Shown: positions 23,491 through 32,724, counted from the stretch's first letter. The stretch: DNA of 64,000 nucleotides from an uncultured Drancourtella sp. (GCA_937880845.1 CALFLL010000012.1:1-64000), one strand, 5' to 3'. Made by a program: numbers and translations. Notes: a model not told the origin generated them from the letters alone.

Positions 23491-26400
23491 ATGAGGGCAT
23501 TTACAGAACCGCTTCTGGAACTTGCTGAGTTTGATACAATTAAAAAAACTCAGAAAAAAAAGAAAGGGATCATACAGATTGCCGGATGTGCAGGTTCTCA
23601 GAAGACTCATCTGGCTTATGCTCTTTCACAGGAAAATAAAAGGAATCTTTATATTCTGGCAAATGAGGAAAAAGCAAGAGAGGTACTGGAAGAATACCGG
23701 TTCCTGGATCAGGACGTCTGCTTTTATCCTGCAAAAGATTTCCTTTTTTATCAGGCGGATATCCGCGGGAAATACCTTGTCAAACAGCGTATGGAAGTAA
23801 TACAGGCATTGCGGGAGCAGGAACGTGCAACAGTCATTACGACCATAGATGCACTGATGGGAGGCATCAGAAAGCCGGAGAAGATTTACGGAGATATCTT
23901 TACTTTGCATATCGGAGATATCGTGGATTTTGAACAGTTAAAACAGAAAATGTCGGATATGGGATACGAAAGGGAAGTGCAGATTGAAGGGCCGGGGCAG
24001 TTTGCCGTCCGTGGAGGAATCATGGACTTTTTCCCTCTTACAAAAGAAACACCTGTCCGGGTAGAATTCTGGGATGATGAGATTGATTCCATCCGTACTT
24101 TTGATACGGGTACCCAGCGGTCTATGGAAAATCTGGATGAGATTACTATTTATCCGGCAGATGACGAGGAAGAAGGAAAAGACAGCGTTTCGTTTCTGGA
24201 ATATTTTGATCCGGACGAGACCCTTGTTTTTCTGGATGAACCGGTACGGCTTCTGGAAAGAGGAACAGAAGTAGAAGAAGAAACGAAGCAGGCAGAACAA
24301 AACCGACAGGAAATGAAACAGGGAAAGGCTGTTAGCTGTTTTGCCATAAAGGAAGTGTTGACACGCCTGCAGCATTATTACGGAATTGGATTTACGGCTC
24401 TTGAAACAAGGCAGAAAGAAGTTCCGTTTAGGGAAACATACAGTATCCAGGTGAAAACAGTAAATCCGTATAACCGAAGTTTTGATATTCTTACCAAAGA
24501 TCTGAAGAGACTGAAACGAAGCGGTTATCGCGTTATTTTGCTTTCCGGGTCAAGGACAAGGGCAAGGAGACTCGCAGAAGATCTGAGAGACTACGACTTG
24601 AACAGTTTTTACGATGAAGATACAGACAGGATTGTAAAACCAGGGGAGATCATGGTTTCCTATGGTCATGTTACAGCGGGATACGAATATCCGATGCTGA
24701 AATTCACCGTAATTTCCGAAACGGATATTTTCGGAAAAAAGAAAAAAAAGAAACGTCACCGTGTATATGAAGGGGAAAAGATTCATGACTTTACCGATCT
24801 GAAGCCGGGAGATTATGTAGTACATAAAAACCACGGACTTGGAATCTATCAGGGGATTGAAAAGATTGAAGTAGATAAGGTGGAGAAGGATTACATGAAG
24901 ATCTCCTATGCAGGAGGCGGTAATCTCTACATCCCTGCCACCCAGATGGATTTGATCCAGAAATATGCCAGTGCCGACGCCAAAAAACCAAAGCTGAACA
25001 GGCTTGGCGGACAGGACTGGGAGAAAACAAAGACAAGAGTAAGAAAAGCGGTGCAGGAAATCGCAAGAGATTTGGTAGAGTTGTATGCGGCACGACAGGA
25101 AAAGGAAGGATATGTATACGAACCGGATACGGTCTGGCAGAAAGAGTTTGAAGAAATGTTCCCGTTTGAGGAAACGGAAGATCAGCTCAATGCGATTGAA
25201 GCTACCAAAAAAGATATGGAAAGTCCGAAAATCATGGACAGACTGATCTGCGGGGATGTAGGATTTGGGAAAACCGAAGTAGCCATCCGAGCAGCTTTTA
25301 AGGCGGTACAGGAAAATAAGCAGGTTGCAGTTCTTGTGCCGACCACCATTCTGGCACAGCAGCACTACAATACCTTTGTTCAGAGAATGAAGGATTTTCC
25401 GGTTCGTGTGGATCTGCTTTGCCGGTTCCGTACCCCGTCCCAGCAGAAAAAAACACTGGAAGACCTGAAAAAGGGACAGGTGGATATTCTTGTGGGGACA
25501 CACAGGATCTTAAGCCAGGATGTCTGTTTTAAAGATCTTGGGCTTCTGGTCATTGATGAAGAACAGCGGTTTGGAGTCCAACATAAAGAAAAAATCAAAA
25601 AACTCCGGGAAAATGTGGACGTCCTGACGCTGACAGCAACACCAATCCCCAGGACTCTTCATATGAGCCTCATTGGAATCAGGGACATGAGTGTACTGGA
25701 AGAAGCTCCGATGGATCGTATGCCCATTCAGACATATGTTATGGAATATCAGGATGAGATGGTGAGAGAAGCCATTGTAAGAGAACTTTCCAGACAGGGA
25801 CAGGTTTATTATGTTTACAATAAAGTCAAAGACATTGCAGAGATTGCGGCAAAGGTTCAAAATCTGGTGCCGGAAGCCAATGTTGCCTATGCTCACGGGC
25901 AGATGAAAGAGCACCAGCTGGAACGGATCATGTATGATTTTATCAATGGAGAGATTGATGTTCTCGTATCCACTACCATCATTGAAACGGGGCTTGATAT
26001 ATCAAATGCCAATACCATGATCATCCACGAAGCGGATAAGCTGGGACTGTCTCAGTTGTATCAGTTGAGGGGAAGAGTCGGAAGATCCAACAGGATGGCC
26101 TATGCTTTTCTTCTTTACAGACGGGATAAACTTTTGCGGGAAGTGGCAGAAAAGCGTCTGGCAGCCATTCGTGAATTTACCGATTTAGGATCCGGATTTA
26201 AGATTGCCATGCGGGATCTGGAAATCCGCGGGGCAGGTAATCTTCTGGGAGAAGCCCAGCATGGACATATGGAGGCAGTAGGATATGATCTTTACTGCAA
26301 GATGCTAAACGAGGCGGTCAAGAATTTAAAAAACGGCGGCGAAGAAGAGCCGGAAAGCTACACCACTACCATGGATCTGAACGTGGATGCGTTCATACCG

Positions 26401-26823
26401 GCTTCTTATATACCGGACGAATATCAGAAACTGGATATTTACAAGCGGATTGCAGTTATCGAAACCGAGGAAGAAATGGATGATATGATCGAAGAGTTAA
26501 TCGACCGGTTTGGAGATATTCCAAAGAAAGTACAGAAACTGATTACCATTGCAAGGCTGAAAGCCCTGGCTCATTCTGTTTATGTAACGGCGGTCGAACA
26601 AAAAGGAGCGGTTATAAAAATCACCATGTACGAAAAGGCAAAGGTCAATGTAGCTGAAATCCCGAAACTTCTGGAACGAAGAAAGGGAGAACTTGTCTTT
26701 AAAACCGATACGGTTCCGTATTTCCTCTATGAAAAGAAGAAACGGAATATCAGAGAAAAAGAACCGGATATTCTGGAAGTAGTGAAAAATCTGTTAAATG
26801 ATATAAAAACATTGATTGTATAG
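23491..26823 (+). CDS. mfd: Transcription-repair coupling factor Mfd
   Basis: A 1,110-aa DNA translocase that removes stalled RNA polymerase and recruits UvrA. An N-terminal UvrB-like region is followed by the RNA-polymerase-interacting domain (G-D-Y-V-V-H-K-N-H-G-L-G near residues 440-455). The helicase core has Walker A G-D-V-G-F-G-K-T-E near 587, D-E-E-Q near 687, and R-G-R-V-G-R-S near 860. A C-terminal TRCF domain completes it. Full length for the family. Confidence 0.97.
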   Translation: MRAFTEPLLELAEFDTIKKTQKKKKGIIQIAGCAGSQKTHLAYALSQENKRNLYILANEEKAREVLEEYRFLDQDVCFYPAKDFLFYQADIRGKYLVKQRMEVIQALREQERATVITTIDALMGGIRKPEKIYGDIFTLHIGDIVDFEQLKQKMSDMGYEREVQIEGPGQFAVRGGIMDFFPLTKETPVRVEFWDDEIDSIRTFDTGTQRSMENLDEITIYPADDEEEGKDSVSFLEYFDPDETLVFLDEPVRLLERGTEVEEETKQAEQNRQEMKQGKAVSCFAIKEVLTRLQHYYGIGFTALETRQKEVPFRETYSIQVKTVNPYNRSFDILTKDLKRLKRSGYRVILLSGSRTRARRLAEDLRDYDLNSFYDEDTDRIVKPGEIMVSYGHVTAGYEYPMLKFTVISETDIFGKKKKKKRHRVYEGEKIHDFTDLKPGDYVVHKNHGLGIYQGIEKIEVDKVEKDYMKISYAGGGNLYIPATQMDLIQKYASADAKKPKLNRLGGQDWEKTKTRVRKAVQEIARDLVELYAARQEKEGYVYEPDTVWQKEFEEMFPFEETEDQLNAIEATKKDMESPKIMDRLICGDVGFGKTEVAIRAAFKAVQENKQVAVLVPTTILAQQHYNTFVQRMKDFPVRVDLLCRFRTPSQQKKTLEDLKKGQVDILVGTHRILSQDVCFKDLGLLVIDEEQRFGVQHKEKIKKLRENVDVLTLTATPIPRTLHMSLIGIRDMSVLEEAPMDRMPIQTYVMEYQDEMVREAIVRELSRQGQVYYVYNKVKDIAEIAAKVQNLVPEANVAYAHGQMKEHQLERIMYDFINGEIDVLVSTTIIETGLDISNANTMIIHEADKLGLSQLYQLRGRVGRSNRMAYAFLLYRRDKLLREVAEKRLAAIREFTDLGSGFKIAMRDLEIRGAGNLLGEAQHGHMEAVGYDLYCKMLNEAVKNLKNGGEEEPESYTTTMDLNVDAFIPASYIPDEYQKLDIYKRIAVIETEEEMDDMIEELIDRFGDIPKKVQKLITIARLKALAHSVYVTAVEQKGAVIKITMYEKAKVNVAEIPKLLERRKGELVFKTDTVPYFLYEKKKRNIREKEPDILEVVKNLLNDIKTLIV

Positions 26824-26840
26824 ATAAAAACAGATATAAT
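26812..26840 (+). promoter_or_regulatory. Promoter of the PrsA-like gene
   Basis: TTGATT (26812-26817), 17-bp spacer, TATAAT (26835-26840). The -35 lies inside the last codons of mfd. Confidence 0.65.
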
Positions 26841-26876
26841 GGTGGAGTTAGAAATACGAAGGAGGCTTTTAGCATT

Positions 26877-27926
26877 ATGAAAAAGCGTTTAGCGGCAGTT
26901 CTGATGACAGCCGTTCTTGCAACGGGGATTATGACAGGCTGCGGAGGGCAGATAGAAGACAGTGATGTAGTGGCAACGGTCGGAAAGACAGAAATCAAGG
27001 GAGATGTAGCCAATTTCTACGCAAGATATCAGCAGGCCGTATATGAAACTTATTATGGTTCCATGATGGGCGGTGCAGATGCTATGTGGACTACAGAAGC
27101 AGAAAAAGGAAAGACTTACGAAGAAACAACCAAAGAATCTATCATGACTGCCCTGGAAAATGTATATCTTATCAAAGATCATGCAAAAGATTATAAAGTA
27201 GAGTTGACAGAGGAAGAGGAAAAGGCAATTTCCGATGCGGCGGATAAATTTGTAAAGGCCAATAAAGAAGACGTGAGAAATGTGATTTCAGGCGATAAGG
27301 ATACCGTAAAAGAAGTGATGGAGCTTCTTACTTATCAGTCCAAGATGCGTCCGGAAATGGTCAAAGATATAGACAAAAATGTATCCGACGAAGAAGCGGC
27401 ACAGAAGAAGATGCAGTATATCGTATTTTCTTTCGGAACCGATGAAGAAGCCAAAGCAAGCGAAGATGTAAATACAAAGAAAGAAGCCAAAAAGAAAGCA
27501 GAAGACTTTGTAAAAGCAGTAAAAGGCGGAAAAGATTTTAGTGCAGCTGCACAGGAACAAGGAGGAACCGCTTCCGATATGACGTTTGATTCTTCTTCTG
27601 AGATTCCGGCAAAAGAACTTGTAAAGGCAGCAGATAAATTAAAAGTAAATGAGATGACGGATATCATTGAAACAGATACTGGATTTTATATCGCAAAACT
27701 TACCTCCGAATTTGACAAAGAAGCCACGGACAGCAAAAAACAGGAAATTATTTCCGAAAGGGAACAGAAACAGTACGACAAGCTTCTGAAAAAATGGAGA
27801 AAAGATGCCAAGATTGAAGAAAACAAGAAGGAATGGAAGAAAATCAACTTTGATGAACAAGGTGTTGCGGCAAAGACACCTGAGGCCGAAGAAGGAACGG
27901 CAGATACAGGGAATACAGCAGAATAA
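26877..27926 (+). CDS. PrsA/SurA-type foldase lipoprotein (parvulin)
   Basis: A 349-aa predicted lipoprotein: a signal peptide with lipobox G-I-M-T-G-C (Cys about residue 22), a helical chaperone domain, and a parvulin-type PPIase domain (about residues 180-290, from M-Q-Y-I-V-F-S-F to G-F-Y-I-A-K-L). A Lys/Glu-rich tail ends it. Such proteins help exported proteins fold at the outer face of the membrane. Lys/Glu-rich composition is normal here. A terminator follows directly. Confidence 0.87.
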   Translation: MKKRLAAVLMTAVLATGIMTGCGGQIEDSDVVATVGKTEIKGDVANFYARYQQAVYETYYGSMMGGADAMWTTEAEKGKTYEETTKESIMTALENVYLIKDHAKDYKVELTEEEEKAISDAADKFVKANKEDVRNVISGDKDTVKEVMELLTYQSKMRPEMVKDIDKNVSDEEAAQKKMQYIVFSFGTDEEAKASEDVNTKKEAKKKAEDFVKAVKGGKDFSAAAQEQGGTASDMTFDSSSEIPAKELVKAADKLKVNEMTDIIETDTGFYIAKLTSEFDKEATDSKKQEIISEREQKQYDKLLKKWRKDAKIEENKKEWKKINFDEQGVAAKTPEAEEGTADTGNTAE

Positions 27927-27931
27927 AAATA

Positions 27932-27974
27932 AAAACGATGTCACTTTTCAGAAGAAAAGCGGCATCGTTTTTTC
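27932..27974. terminator. Bidirectional terminator
   Basis: AACGATG...CTTTTC and GAAAAG...CATCGTT form a stem with T runs on the plus side and A runs on the other. It lies between convergent genes ending at 27926 and 27976. Confidence 0.85.
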
Positions 27975-27975
27975 T

Positions 27976-28422
27976 TTATTCAAAAAAAGAAGTCACAATA
28001 TCGTTGACCAGTTTTCCGTCTGCTTTGCCCTTTACCTTTGGCATCAGATCTTTCATGATCTTTCCTTTATCCTTGGCTGTCGGATGTTCCAGACCAAGAT
28101 CGGAAAGTACGGAAGAGATGACGGAACGGATCTCGTTTTCGTCCATCATCTTCGGTGCAAATTCTTCCAGAACGGCAATACGTCCCTTACATTCTTCGAT
28201 GATCTCCGTACGGTCTGCCGGAGTCATTTCCAGAGTTTCCTTTGTCTGTTTGATTTCTTTTAATACAACCTGTACTTCTTCTTCCTCTGTAAGGTCGGCT
28301 CTTTTGTCGATCGCTTTATTTTTGAGGGAAGAAAGAAGTGCGGAAAGAGTTTCTTTTCTGGCTTTGTCGCCGGATTTCATGGCGGATACCATTTCTTTTC
28401 TTACTTCATCGATTTTACTCAT
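27976..28422 (-). CDS. yqeY: GatB/YqeY domain protein
   Basis: A 148-aa YqeY-like protein. The start M-S-K-I-D-E-V-R-K-E-M, the L-S-A-L-L-S-S-L-K-N-K region and the later K-D-K-G-K-I-M-K-D-L-M-P-K-V-K-G-K-A-D-G-K are characteristic. It resembles the tail domain of the GatB amidotransferase subunit that holds tRNA; the function of the free protein is unsettled. GAGGTTA precedes the ATG. Confidence 0.92.
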   Translation of the reverse strand: MSKIDEVRKEMVSAMKSGDKARKETLSALLSSLKNKAIDKRADLTEEEEVQVVLKEIKQTKETLEMTPADRTEIIEECKGRIAVLEEFAPKMMDENEIRSVISSVLSDLGLEHPTAKDKGKIMKDLMPKVKGKADGKLVNDIVTSFFE

Positions 28423-28484
28423 GTAGATAACCTCCTGTTATTTCTTTCCTTATATTTTACACGCTGAAAGAAAAAAGTGCAATG

Positions 28485-28889
28485 TTAAGCTTCTTCGGAT
28501 TCAGAAACCATTTCTTCTTTTGGAACTACGACGGTGTCTTCAAAAACTGTATTGGCAGCGATCCACTGTTCGAACCGTACTTTTACAGCCAAAGTATAAA
28601 TACCAAGTGTGATCACGGACAGAAACCACCACAGGATCCAGTGGGCGATCAGTTCCTTTGGATCTCCGATAAACTTCAGACGCCGTCCGCAGATCACCGT
28701 ATGTTTGCAGGTAGCACGCTGTTTGATGCATATGATCCAGGGATAGGCAAATCCCAAGGTTACAATGCCAAAAAGAATCATTTTTACATGCAAAATTACA
28801 GCATCCTTTACTTTTTTATCAAAGTAGGAGTCGTAATAGGTTTTGTTGAGAATGATGGAAGACTGCATCTTAGAATTTTTATCTGACAT
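28485..28889 (-). CDS. DUF898-like membrane protein
   Basis: A 134-aa membrane protein with two hydrophobic segments (about residues 33-52 and 82-102). The pattern Y-P-W...K-Q-R...K-H-T-V-I-C-G-R-R-L-K-F-x-G, then L-S-V-I-T-L-G-I-Y, is that of the YjgN/DUF898 family, whose role is unknown. The C-terminal tail is acidic. Single gene with its own ribosome-binding site. Confidence 0.7.
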   Translation of the reverse strand: MSDKNSKMQSSIILNKTYYDSYFDKKVKDAVILHVKMILFGIVTLGFAYPWIICIKQRATCKHTVICGRRLKFIGDPKELIAHWILWWFLSVITLGIYTLAVKVRFEQWIAANTVFEDTVVVPKEEMVSESEEA

Positions 28890-28937
28890 AATGTGATGTC
28901 CTTTCGTTTCTGTTTCCAGTGTAACATAATAGCGTTA

Positions 28938-29156
28938 TTATGGTTGGTTCTTTTCCTCGTATTCGGATATTAGTTCGTCCGTCAGGTATTCATCGCTCAT
29001 GCAATGCATATTAGATACTCCTTCGCATATAAGACGGTACACTTCTGAATGGTAAAAAAAGGCAAGGGCATTGTCTAACGAAAGATTTTTTTTGACTGCA
29101 AACCTTTCAACAATGCGGGCATATTTTTTCTGTAACAAGATAGGATTGGCGATCAT
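28938..29156 (-). CDS. DUF3791-like small protein of toxin-antitoxin-type operon
   Basis: A 72-aa helical protein resembling small DUF3791-group proteins: K-K-Y-A-R-I-V-E-x-F-A, then Y-H-S-E-V-Y-R-L-I-C-E-G-V, and an acidic end Y-L-T-D-E-L-I-S-E-Y. It is the last of three coupled genes; its start overlaps the DUF3990 stop by four bases. Such partners usually sit beside DUF3990 proteins; an antitoxin role is inferred. Confidence 0.65.
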   Translation of the reverse strand: MIANPILLQKKYARIVERFAVKKNLSLDNALAFFYHSEVYRLICEGVSNMHCMSDEYLTDELISEYEEKNQP

Positions 29157-29626
29157 ATTTGTATACTCCTTTCGTAATGCAGATAGTTTTCAAGAGCGGT
29201 TTGTGTCCGAAAACAGATTTGCAGATTAGGTTTTTCATAACGAAGTCTTTTTATAGCCTCTTTTTTATCGATTAAATGATCAAAATAAAGTTCTACGGTA
29301 TTGAAAACCTTGTCATTTGCAACACCACCGATAACGATATCATAATCGCTAGAATCATTACCACTACGACAATTTAAAATAAAATCCAGCCAATCTTCGG
29401 AATAGGAATCGAAAATTAAAATATTCAATTCCCGATATGCATTTTCATTAAATAAATACTGAGAAACAATTCCGGTTTTTCCTCGGCGTTTGAACTTTTC
29501 GCACCACTTAGCTGCCTGGTCGTAAATGGGAGTTGTGTAAAATCCACGTCCAAAATCGACATTAGCCCTTGAATGTTTTGAATCAGGAAATGGAATTTCT
29601 GTATATGATCCGTGGTATACGATCAT
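29153..29626 (-). CDS. DUF3990 protein (putative ADP-ribosyltransferase-like toxin)
   Basis: A 157-aa protein of the DUF3990 type: M-I-V-Y-H-G-S near the start, then D-F-G-R-G-F-Y-T-T near residue 26, and a late R-T-Q-T-A-L-x-x-Y segment. The H-G-S, G-x-G-F-Y-T and late charged segment recall the ADP-ribosyltransferase fold, so toxin activity on a host target is a reasonable inference. Start and stop overlap the flanking genes by four bases each, giving a tightly coupled operon. A decayed relative lies at 60563-60850. Confidence 0.75.
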   Translation of the reverse strand: MIVYHGSYTEIPFPDSKHSRANVDFGRGFYTTPIYDQAAKWCEKFKRRGKTGIVSQYLFNENAYRELNILIFDSYSEDWLDFILNCRSGNDSSDYDIVIGGVANDKVFNTVELYFDHLIDKKEAIKRLRYEKPNLQICFRTQTALENYLHYERSIQI

Positions 29627-29862
29627 ATCGTCACCCCTTTCTCATGCATTAATTCTATAATATCCTGAAGAATATATTCTTTACTTTGAGTATGGAGAGT
29701 TTCGTATTCCGGTATGATATAAGTATTTAAAATATCACTGTTTTCTGCCAGTGCCCGGTAGATTTCTTCCGCATCTTTTCCTAATTTTATGGCAAGGTTT
29801 TCGATACAGAAAATAACAAATTCAAGTTCCTTTTCATTTTTGAGTTTCTCTTCGTATGACAT
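29623..29862 (-). CDS. DUF3791 protein (putative antitoxin)
   Basis: A 79-aa protein with the DUF3791 pattern: F-V-I-F-C-I-E-N-L-A-x-K-L-G near residues 14-27, then Y-I-I-P-x-Y-E-T-L-H-T-Q-S-K-E-Y-I-x-x-D-I-I-E-x-M. The ATG at 29862 follows AGAGGTG; a longer open frame upstream has no such site. First gene of the three-gene operon and the probable partner of DUF3990. Confidence 0.78.
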   Translation of the reverse strand: MSYEEKLKNEKELEFVIFCIENLAIKLGKDAEEIYRALAENSDILNTYIIPEYETLHTQSKEYILQDIIELMHEKGVTI

Positions 29863-29996
29863 ACTGACACCTCTTATCATATAAACTTGTATATGAATTA
29901 TATATCGGACAATATGAGAAATCAAGAATAGGTAAAGGTATAAAATCCCATTCCTTACAGATACTAACAAAAACTGTAAATGGAGGAATTTTTTAT

Positions 29997-30554
29997 ATGA
30001 AAGCAACAGGAATCGTCAGAAGGATTGATGACCTTGGACGTGTGGTCATACCAAAAGAAATCAGGAGAACACTTGGAATCAGGGAGGGAACACCTCTGGA
30101 GATTTATACGGGAAAAGACGGGGAAGTGATTTTAAAGAAATATTCCCCTCTCGGAGAATTGGATGTATTTGCGGAACAGTATGTCCAATGCCTGGCTCAG
30201 ACGGCAGGAACGCTAGTCTGTATCACGGATATGGAAAAGGTGATCGCGGCGGCGGGAAACGGAAAAAAAGAAGTGGAAGGACAGGAAGCCTCTCAGGCAC
30301 TTATGGATGCCATGGAAGAGAGGAAGCCTGTGATTGCGGCATATGGTGAGAAAACATATGTGGAGATTCTGAAGAGAAAAGAATGTAGCTATCCGCAGGA
30401 GATCATCTATCCGGTTCTGGCAGGTGGAGATCTGATCGGAACGGTAATCTTCTTGTCTGCGGAAAAAGAACAAAAAGAAGCACGGGAAATCAAAGCAAAA
30501 CTGGCTCAGTGTGCAGCGGCTTTTCTCGGAAGACAGATGGAATCCTGGTCATAA
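29997..30554 (+). CDS. spoVT: Stage V sporulation protein T
   Basis: A 185-aa forespore transcription regulator. The AbrB-like swapped-hairpin DNA-binding domain is at residues 1-50 (K-A-T-G-I-V-R-R-I-D-D-L-G-R-V-V-I-P-K-E) and a GAF-like domain at about 55-180. SpoVT tunes sigma-G genes late in sporulation. ATGGAGGAA precedes the start. It is divergent from the DUF3791/3990 operon. Confidence 0.95.
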   Translation: MKATGIVRRIDDLGRVVIPKEIRRTLGIREGTPLEIYTGKDGEVILKKYSPLGELDVFAEQYVQCLAQTAGTLVCITDMEKVIAAAGNGKKEVEGQEASQALMDAMEERKPVIAAYGEKTYVEILKRKECSYPQEIIYPVLAGGDLIGTVIFLSAEKEQKEAREIKAKLAQCAAAFLGRQMESWS

Positions 30555-30605
30555 ATCCTCCATGCTCTTCATAAAATAGTTTTAGCAAAGAACAAGGAGG
30601 GCAAA

Positions 30606-30977
30606 ATGGAAGGAAAAAGGGAAAAACGGGGAATCATAAGAATATTTCAGGCCTTGCTCATCGCATATGTGGTTACGGCGGCACTGCTTCTTGTGCTTGC
30701 GGTGCTGCTTTATAAAACAAATCTTGACAAGGGCAAGGTAACAGCCGCCATCACGGGGATTTATGTGGTGTCTTCCTTTATAGGCGGATTTTTGATGGGA
30801 AAGTTTCAAAAAGTGAAAAAGTTCATCTGGGGATTTGTCATCGGAGCGTTATATTTTGTACTTCTTTTATGCGTTTCCTTCGGAGTGTATCATACACTTC
30901 AAGGAGATATGATGAGCCTTGTGACCACATTTGTTCTGTGTGCGGCAGGGGGAATGTTGGGCGGAATGCTTTCATGA
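30606..30977 (+). CDS. TIGR04086 family membrane protein
   Basis: A 123-aa protein with four hydrophobic helices (about residues 12-36, 42-64, 71-95, 100-122) and a Gly-rich end A-A-G-G-M-L-G-G-M-L-S. Membrane proteins of this family are regularly found next to the SCIFF peptide gene, as here (71 bp upstream of scfA). Function is unknown; export or membrane handling of the SCIFF product is only a guess. AAGGAGGGC precedes the ATG. Confidence 0.75.
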   Translation: MEGKREKRGIIRIFQALLIAYVVTAALLLVLAVLLYKTNLDKGKVTAAITGIYVVSSFIGGFLMGKFQKVKKFIWGFVIGALYFVLLLCVSFGVYHTLQGDMMSLVTTFVLCAAGGMLGGMLS

Positions 30978-30986
30978 AAAAAACAC

Positions 30987-31015
30987 TTTAAAAAAGAAAG
31001 AGCCTATGCTATAAT
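30987..31015 (+). promoter_or_regulatory. Promoter of scfA
   Basis: TTTAAA (30987-30992), 17-bp spacer, TATAAT (31010-31015), then AAAGGAGGA ahead of the scfA ATG. Confidence 0.6.
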
Positions 31016-31047
31016 ATGCAGTAGCAAAACTAAAGGAGGAATTCACG

Positions 31048-31191
31048 ATGAAACACATCAAAACATTAAATACACAGACATTAAACAACACAATGAAAAA
31101 AGGCGGATGTGGAGAATGTCAGACATCCTGCCAGTCTGCTTGTAAGACATCCTGTACAGTAGGAAACCAGACTTGCGAACAGAAGAAATAG
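31048..31191 (+). CDS. scfA: SCIFF ranthipeptide precursor (six cysteines in about forty-five residues)
   Basis: A 47-aa peptide with six Cys at residues 21, 24, 28, 32, 36 and 43. The leader is M-K-H-I-K-T-L-N-T and the core contains G-G-C-G-E-C-Q-T-S-C. This is the SCIFF precursor found across Clostridia, modified by a radical-SAM maturase that makes thioether links (encoded next, from 31296). The role of the mature product is not established. AAAGGAGGA lies six to seven bases before the ATG. Confidence 0.95.
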   Translation: MKHIKTLNTQTLNNTMKKGGCGECQTSCQSACKTSCTVGNQTCEQKK

Positions 31192-31220
31192 GCATTGTCC
31201 GTTTATAAGAACAAAGAAAA

Positions 31221-31243
31221 GACAGCGGCTTACGGTCGCTGTC
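31221..31243 (+). terminator. Attenuator-like hairpin between scfA and its maturase
   Basis: GACAGCG and CGCTGTC pair over a nine-base loop, followed by TCTTG rather than a strong T run. Partial termination would give more peptide than enzyme. Confidence 0.55.
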
Positions 31244-31295
31244 TCTTGATGTTTAGAGAAAATGATCAAATACTATATAGAAAGGGGTACCGTTT

Positions 31296-32705
31296 GTGAT
31301 TCACCAGTACCAAAATAATGGATATAATATCGTTCTGGATGTAAACAGCGGGTGTGTGCATGTAGTCGATCAGATGGGATACGACGTGATCGCATGTCTT
31401 GATAAGCTTAATCCGGAACAGACAGTTGATACGATTCGCTCAGAACAGACAAAACAAGCCCTTGTAAAAGAACTGGGCAATGTATATCAGGAGGAAGACC
31501 TGACGGCCATCCTGGATGATCTGTCAGAACTTGTGGAGGCAGGACAGCTCTTTGCACCTGATACCCATAAGTCTTGTATCGAAGAAGTGATGAAGAGAAA
31601 AACAGTAGTCAAAGCACTCTGCTTACATATTGCACATGACTGCAATCTGGCATGTAAATACTGCTTTGCGGAAGAAGGGGAGTATCACGGAAGACGTGCA
31701 CTCATGTCCTATGAAGTAGGAAAGAAAGCACTTGATTTTCTGATTGCCAATTCCGGAAGCAGACGTAATCTGGAAGTAGATTTCTTCGGTGGAGAGCCGT
31801 TGATGAACTGGCAGGTGGTAAAAGACCTGGTAGCTTACGGAAGAGAACAGGAAAAGCTTCATGACAAACACTTCCGTTTTACACTTACTACCAACGGAGT
31901 TCTTTTAAATGACGAAGTTCAGGAATTTGTCAATAAAGAAATGGACAATGTTGTCTTAAGTCTTGACGGAAGAAAGGAAGTCAACGACAGAATGCGTCCA
32001 TTCCGTAACGGAAAGGGAAGTTATGACCTGATTGTTCCGAAGTTCCAGAAGCTTGCAGACAGCCGCAATCAGGAAAAATATTATGTGCGCGGAACATTTA
32101 CAAGAAATAATCTGGATTTTTCAAACGATGTGATGCATTTTGTGGATCTTGGATTCAAACAGATGTCCATCGAACCGGTGGTAGGAGATGAAACAGATCC
32201 ATATGCCATCAGAGAAGAAGATCTTCCTCAGATTTTTGAAGAATATGACAAGCTTGCCAAATATATGATCCGGAGAGAAAAAGAAGGAAAAGGATTTAAC
32301 TTCTTCCATTTTATGATCGATCTGGAGGGAGGCCCTTGCATCGCCAAGAGATTGTCCGGATGCGGATCAGGTACAGAATATCTGGCGGTGACTCCTTGGG
32401 GCGATTTCTATCCGTGTCACCAGTTTGTGGGAGATGAAGATTTCCTTATGGGAAATGTGGATGAAGGAATTACAAAGCCGGAAATTGCAGATGCATTCCG
32501 CTGCTGTAATGTCTACTCCAAAGATAAATGCCGCAACTGTTTTGCAAAATTCTACTGTAGCGGCGGATGTATGGCAAATGCATATCATTTTGAGGGCTCC
32601 TTGAATGATGCATACGACATCGGATGCGAAATGGAAAGAAAGCGTGTGGAGTGTGCGATTATGATCAAAGCTGCACTGGCAGATGCGGGGGAGAATGAGG
32701 CTTAA
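31296..32705 (+). CDS. scfB: SCIFF maturase, radical SAM/SPASM enzyme
   Basis: A 469-aa enzyme that installs sulfur-to-carbon thioether cross-links in SCIFF. An N-terminal peptide-recognition (RRE-like) region spans about residues 1-90. The [4Fe-4S] radical-SAM motif is C-N-L-A-C-K-Y-C near residues 115-122. The C-terminal SPASM region holds further cysteines, including C-R-N-C-F-A-K-F-Y-C-S-G-G-C near 410-425. The start codon is GTG at 31296. Its substrate gene scfA is 105 bp upstream. Confidence 0.94.
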   Translation: MIHQYQNNGYNIVLDVNSGCVHVVDQMGYDVIACLDKLNPEQTVDTIRSEQTKQALVKELGNVYQEEDLTAILDDLSELVEAGQLFAPDTHKSCIEEVMKRKTVVKALCLHIAHDCNLACKYCFAEEGEYHGRRALMSYEVGKKALDFLIANSGSRRNLEVDFFGGEPLMNWQVVKDLVAYGREQEKLHDKHFRFTLTTNGVLLNDEVQEFVNKEMDNVVLSLDGRKEVNDRMRPFRNGKGSYDLIVPKFQKLADSRNQEKYYVRGTFTRNNLDFSNDVMHFVDLGFKQMSIEPVVGDETDPYAIREEDLPQIFEEYDKLAKYMIRREKEGKGFNFFHFMIDLEGGPCIAKRLSGCGSGTEYLAVTPWGDFYPCHQFVGDEDFLMGNVDEGITKPEIADAFRCCNVYSKDKCRNCFAKFYCSGGCMANAYHFEGSLNDAYDIGCEMERKRVECAIMIKAALADAGENEA

Positions 32706-32724
32706 AGAAAGGATGTAAAGGGAA

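Noticed and set aside
31048..31191. SCIFF gene as a random small open frame
   Set aside because: Six correctly spaced cysteines, a strong ribosome-binding site and the maturase next door make it a real precursor gene.
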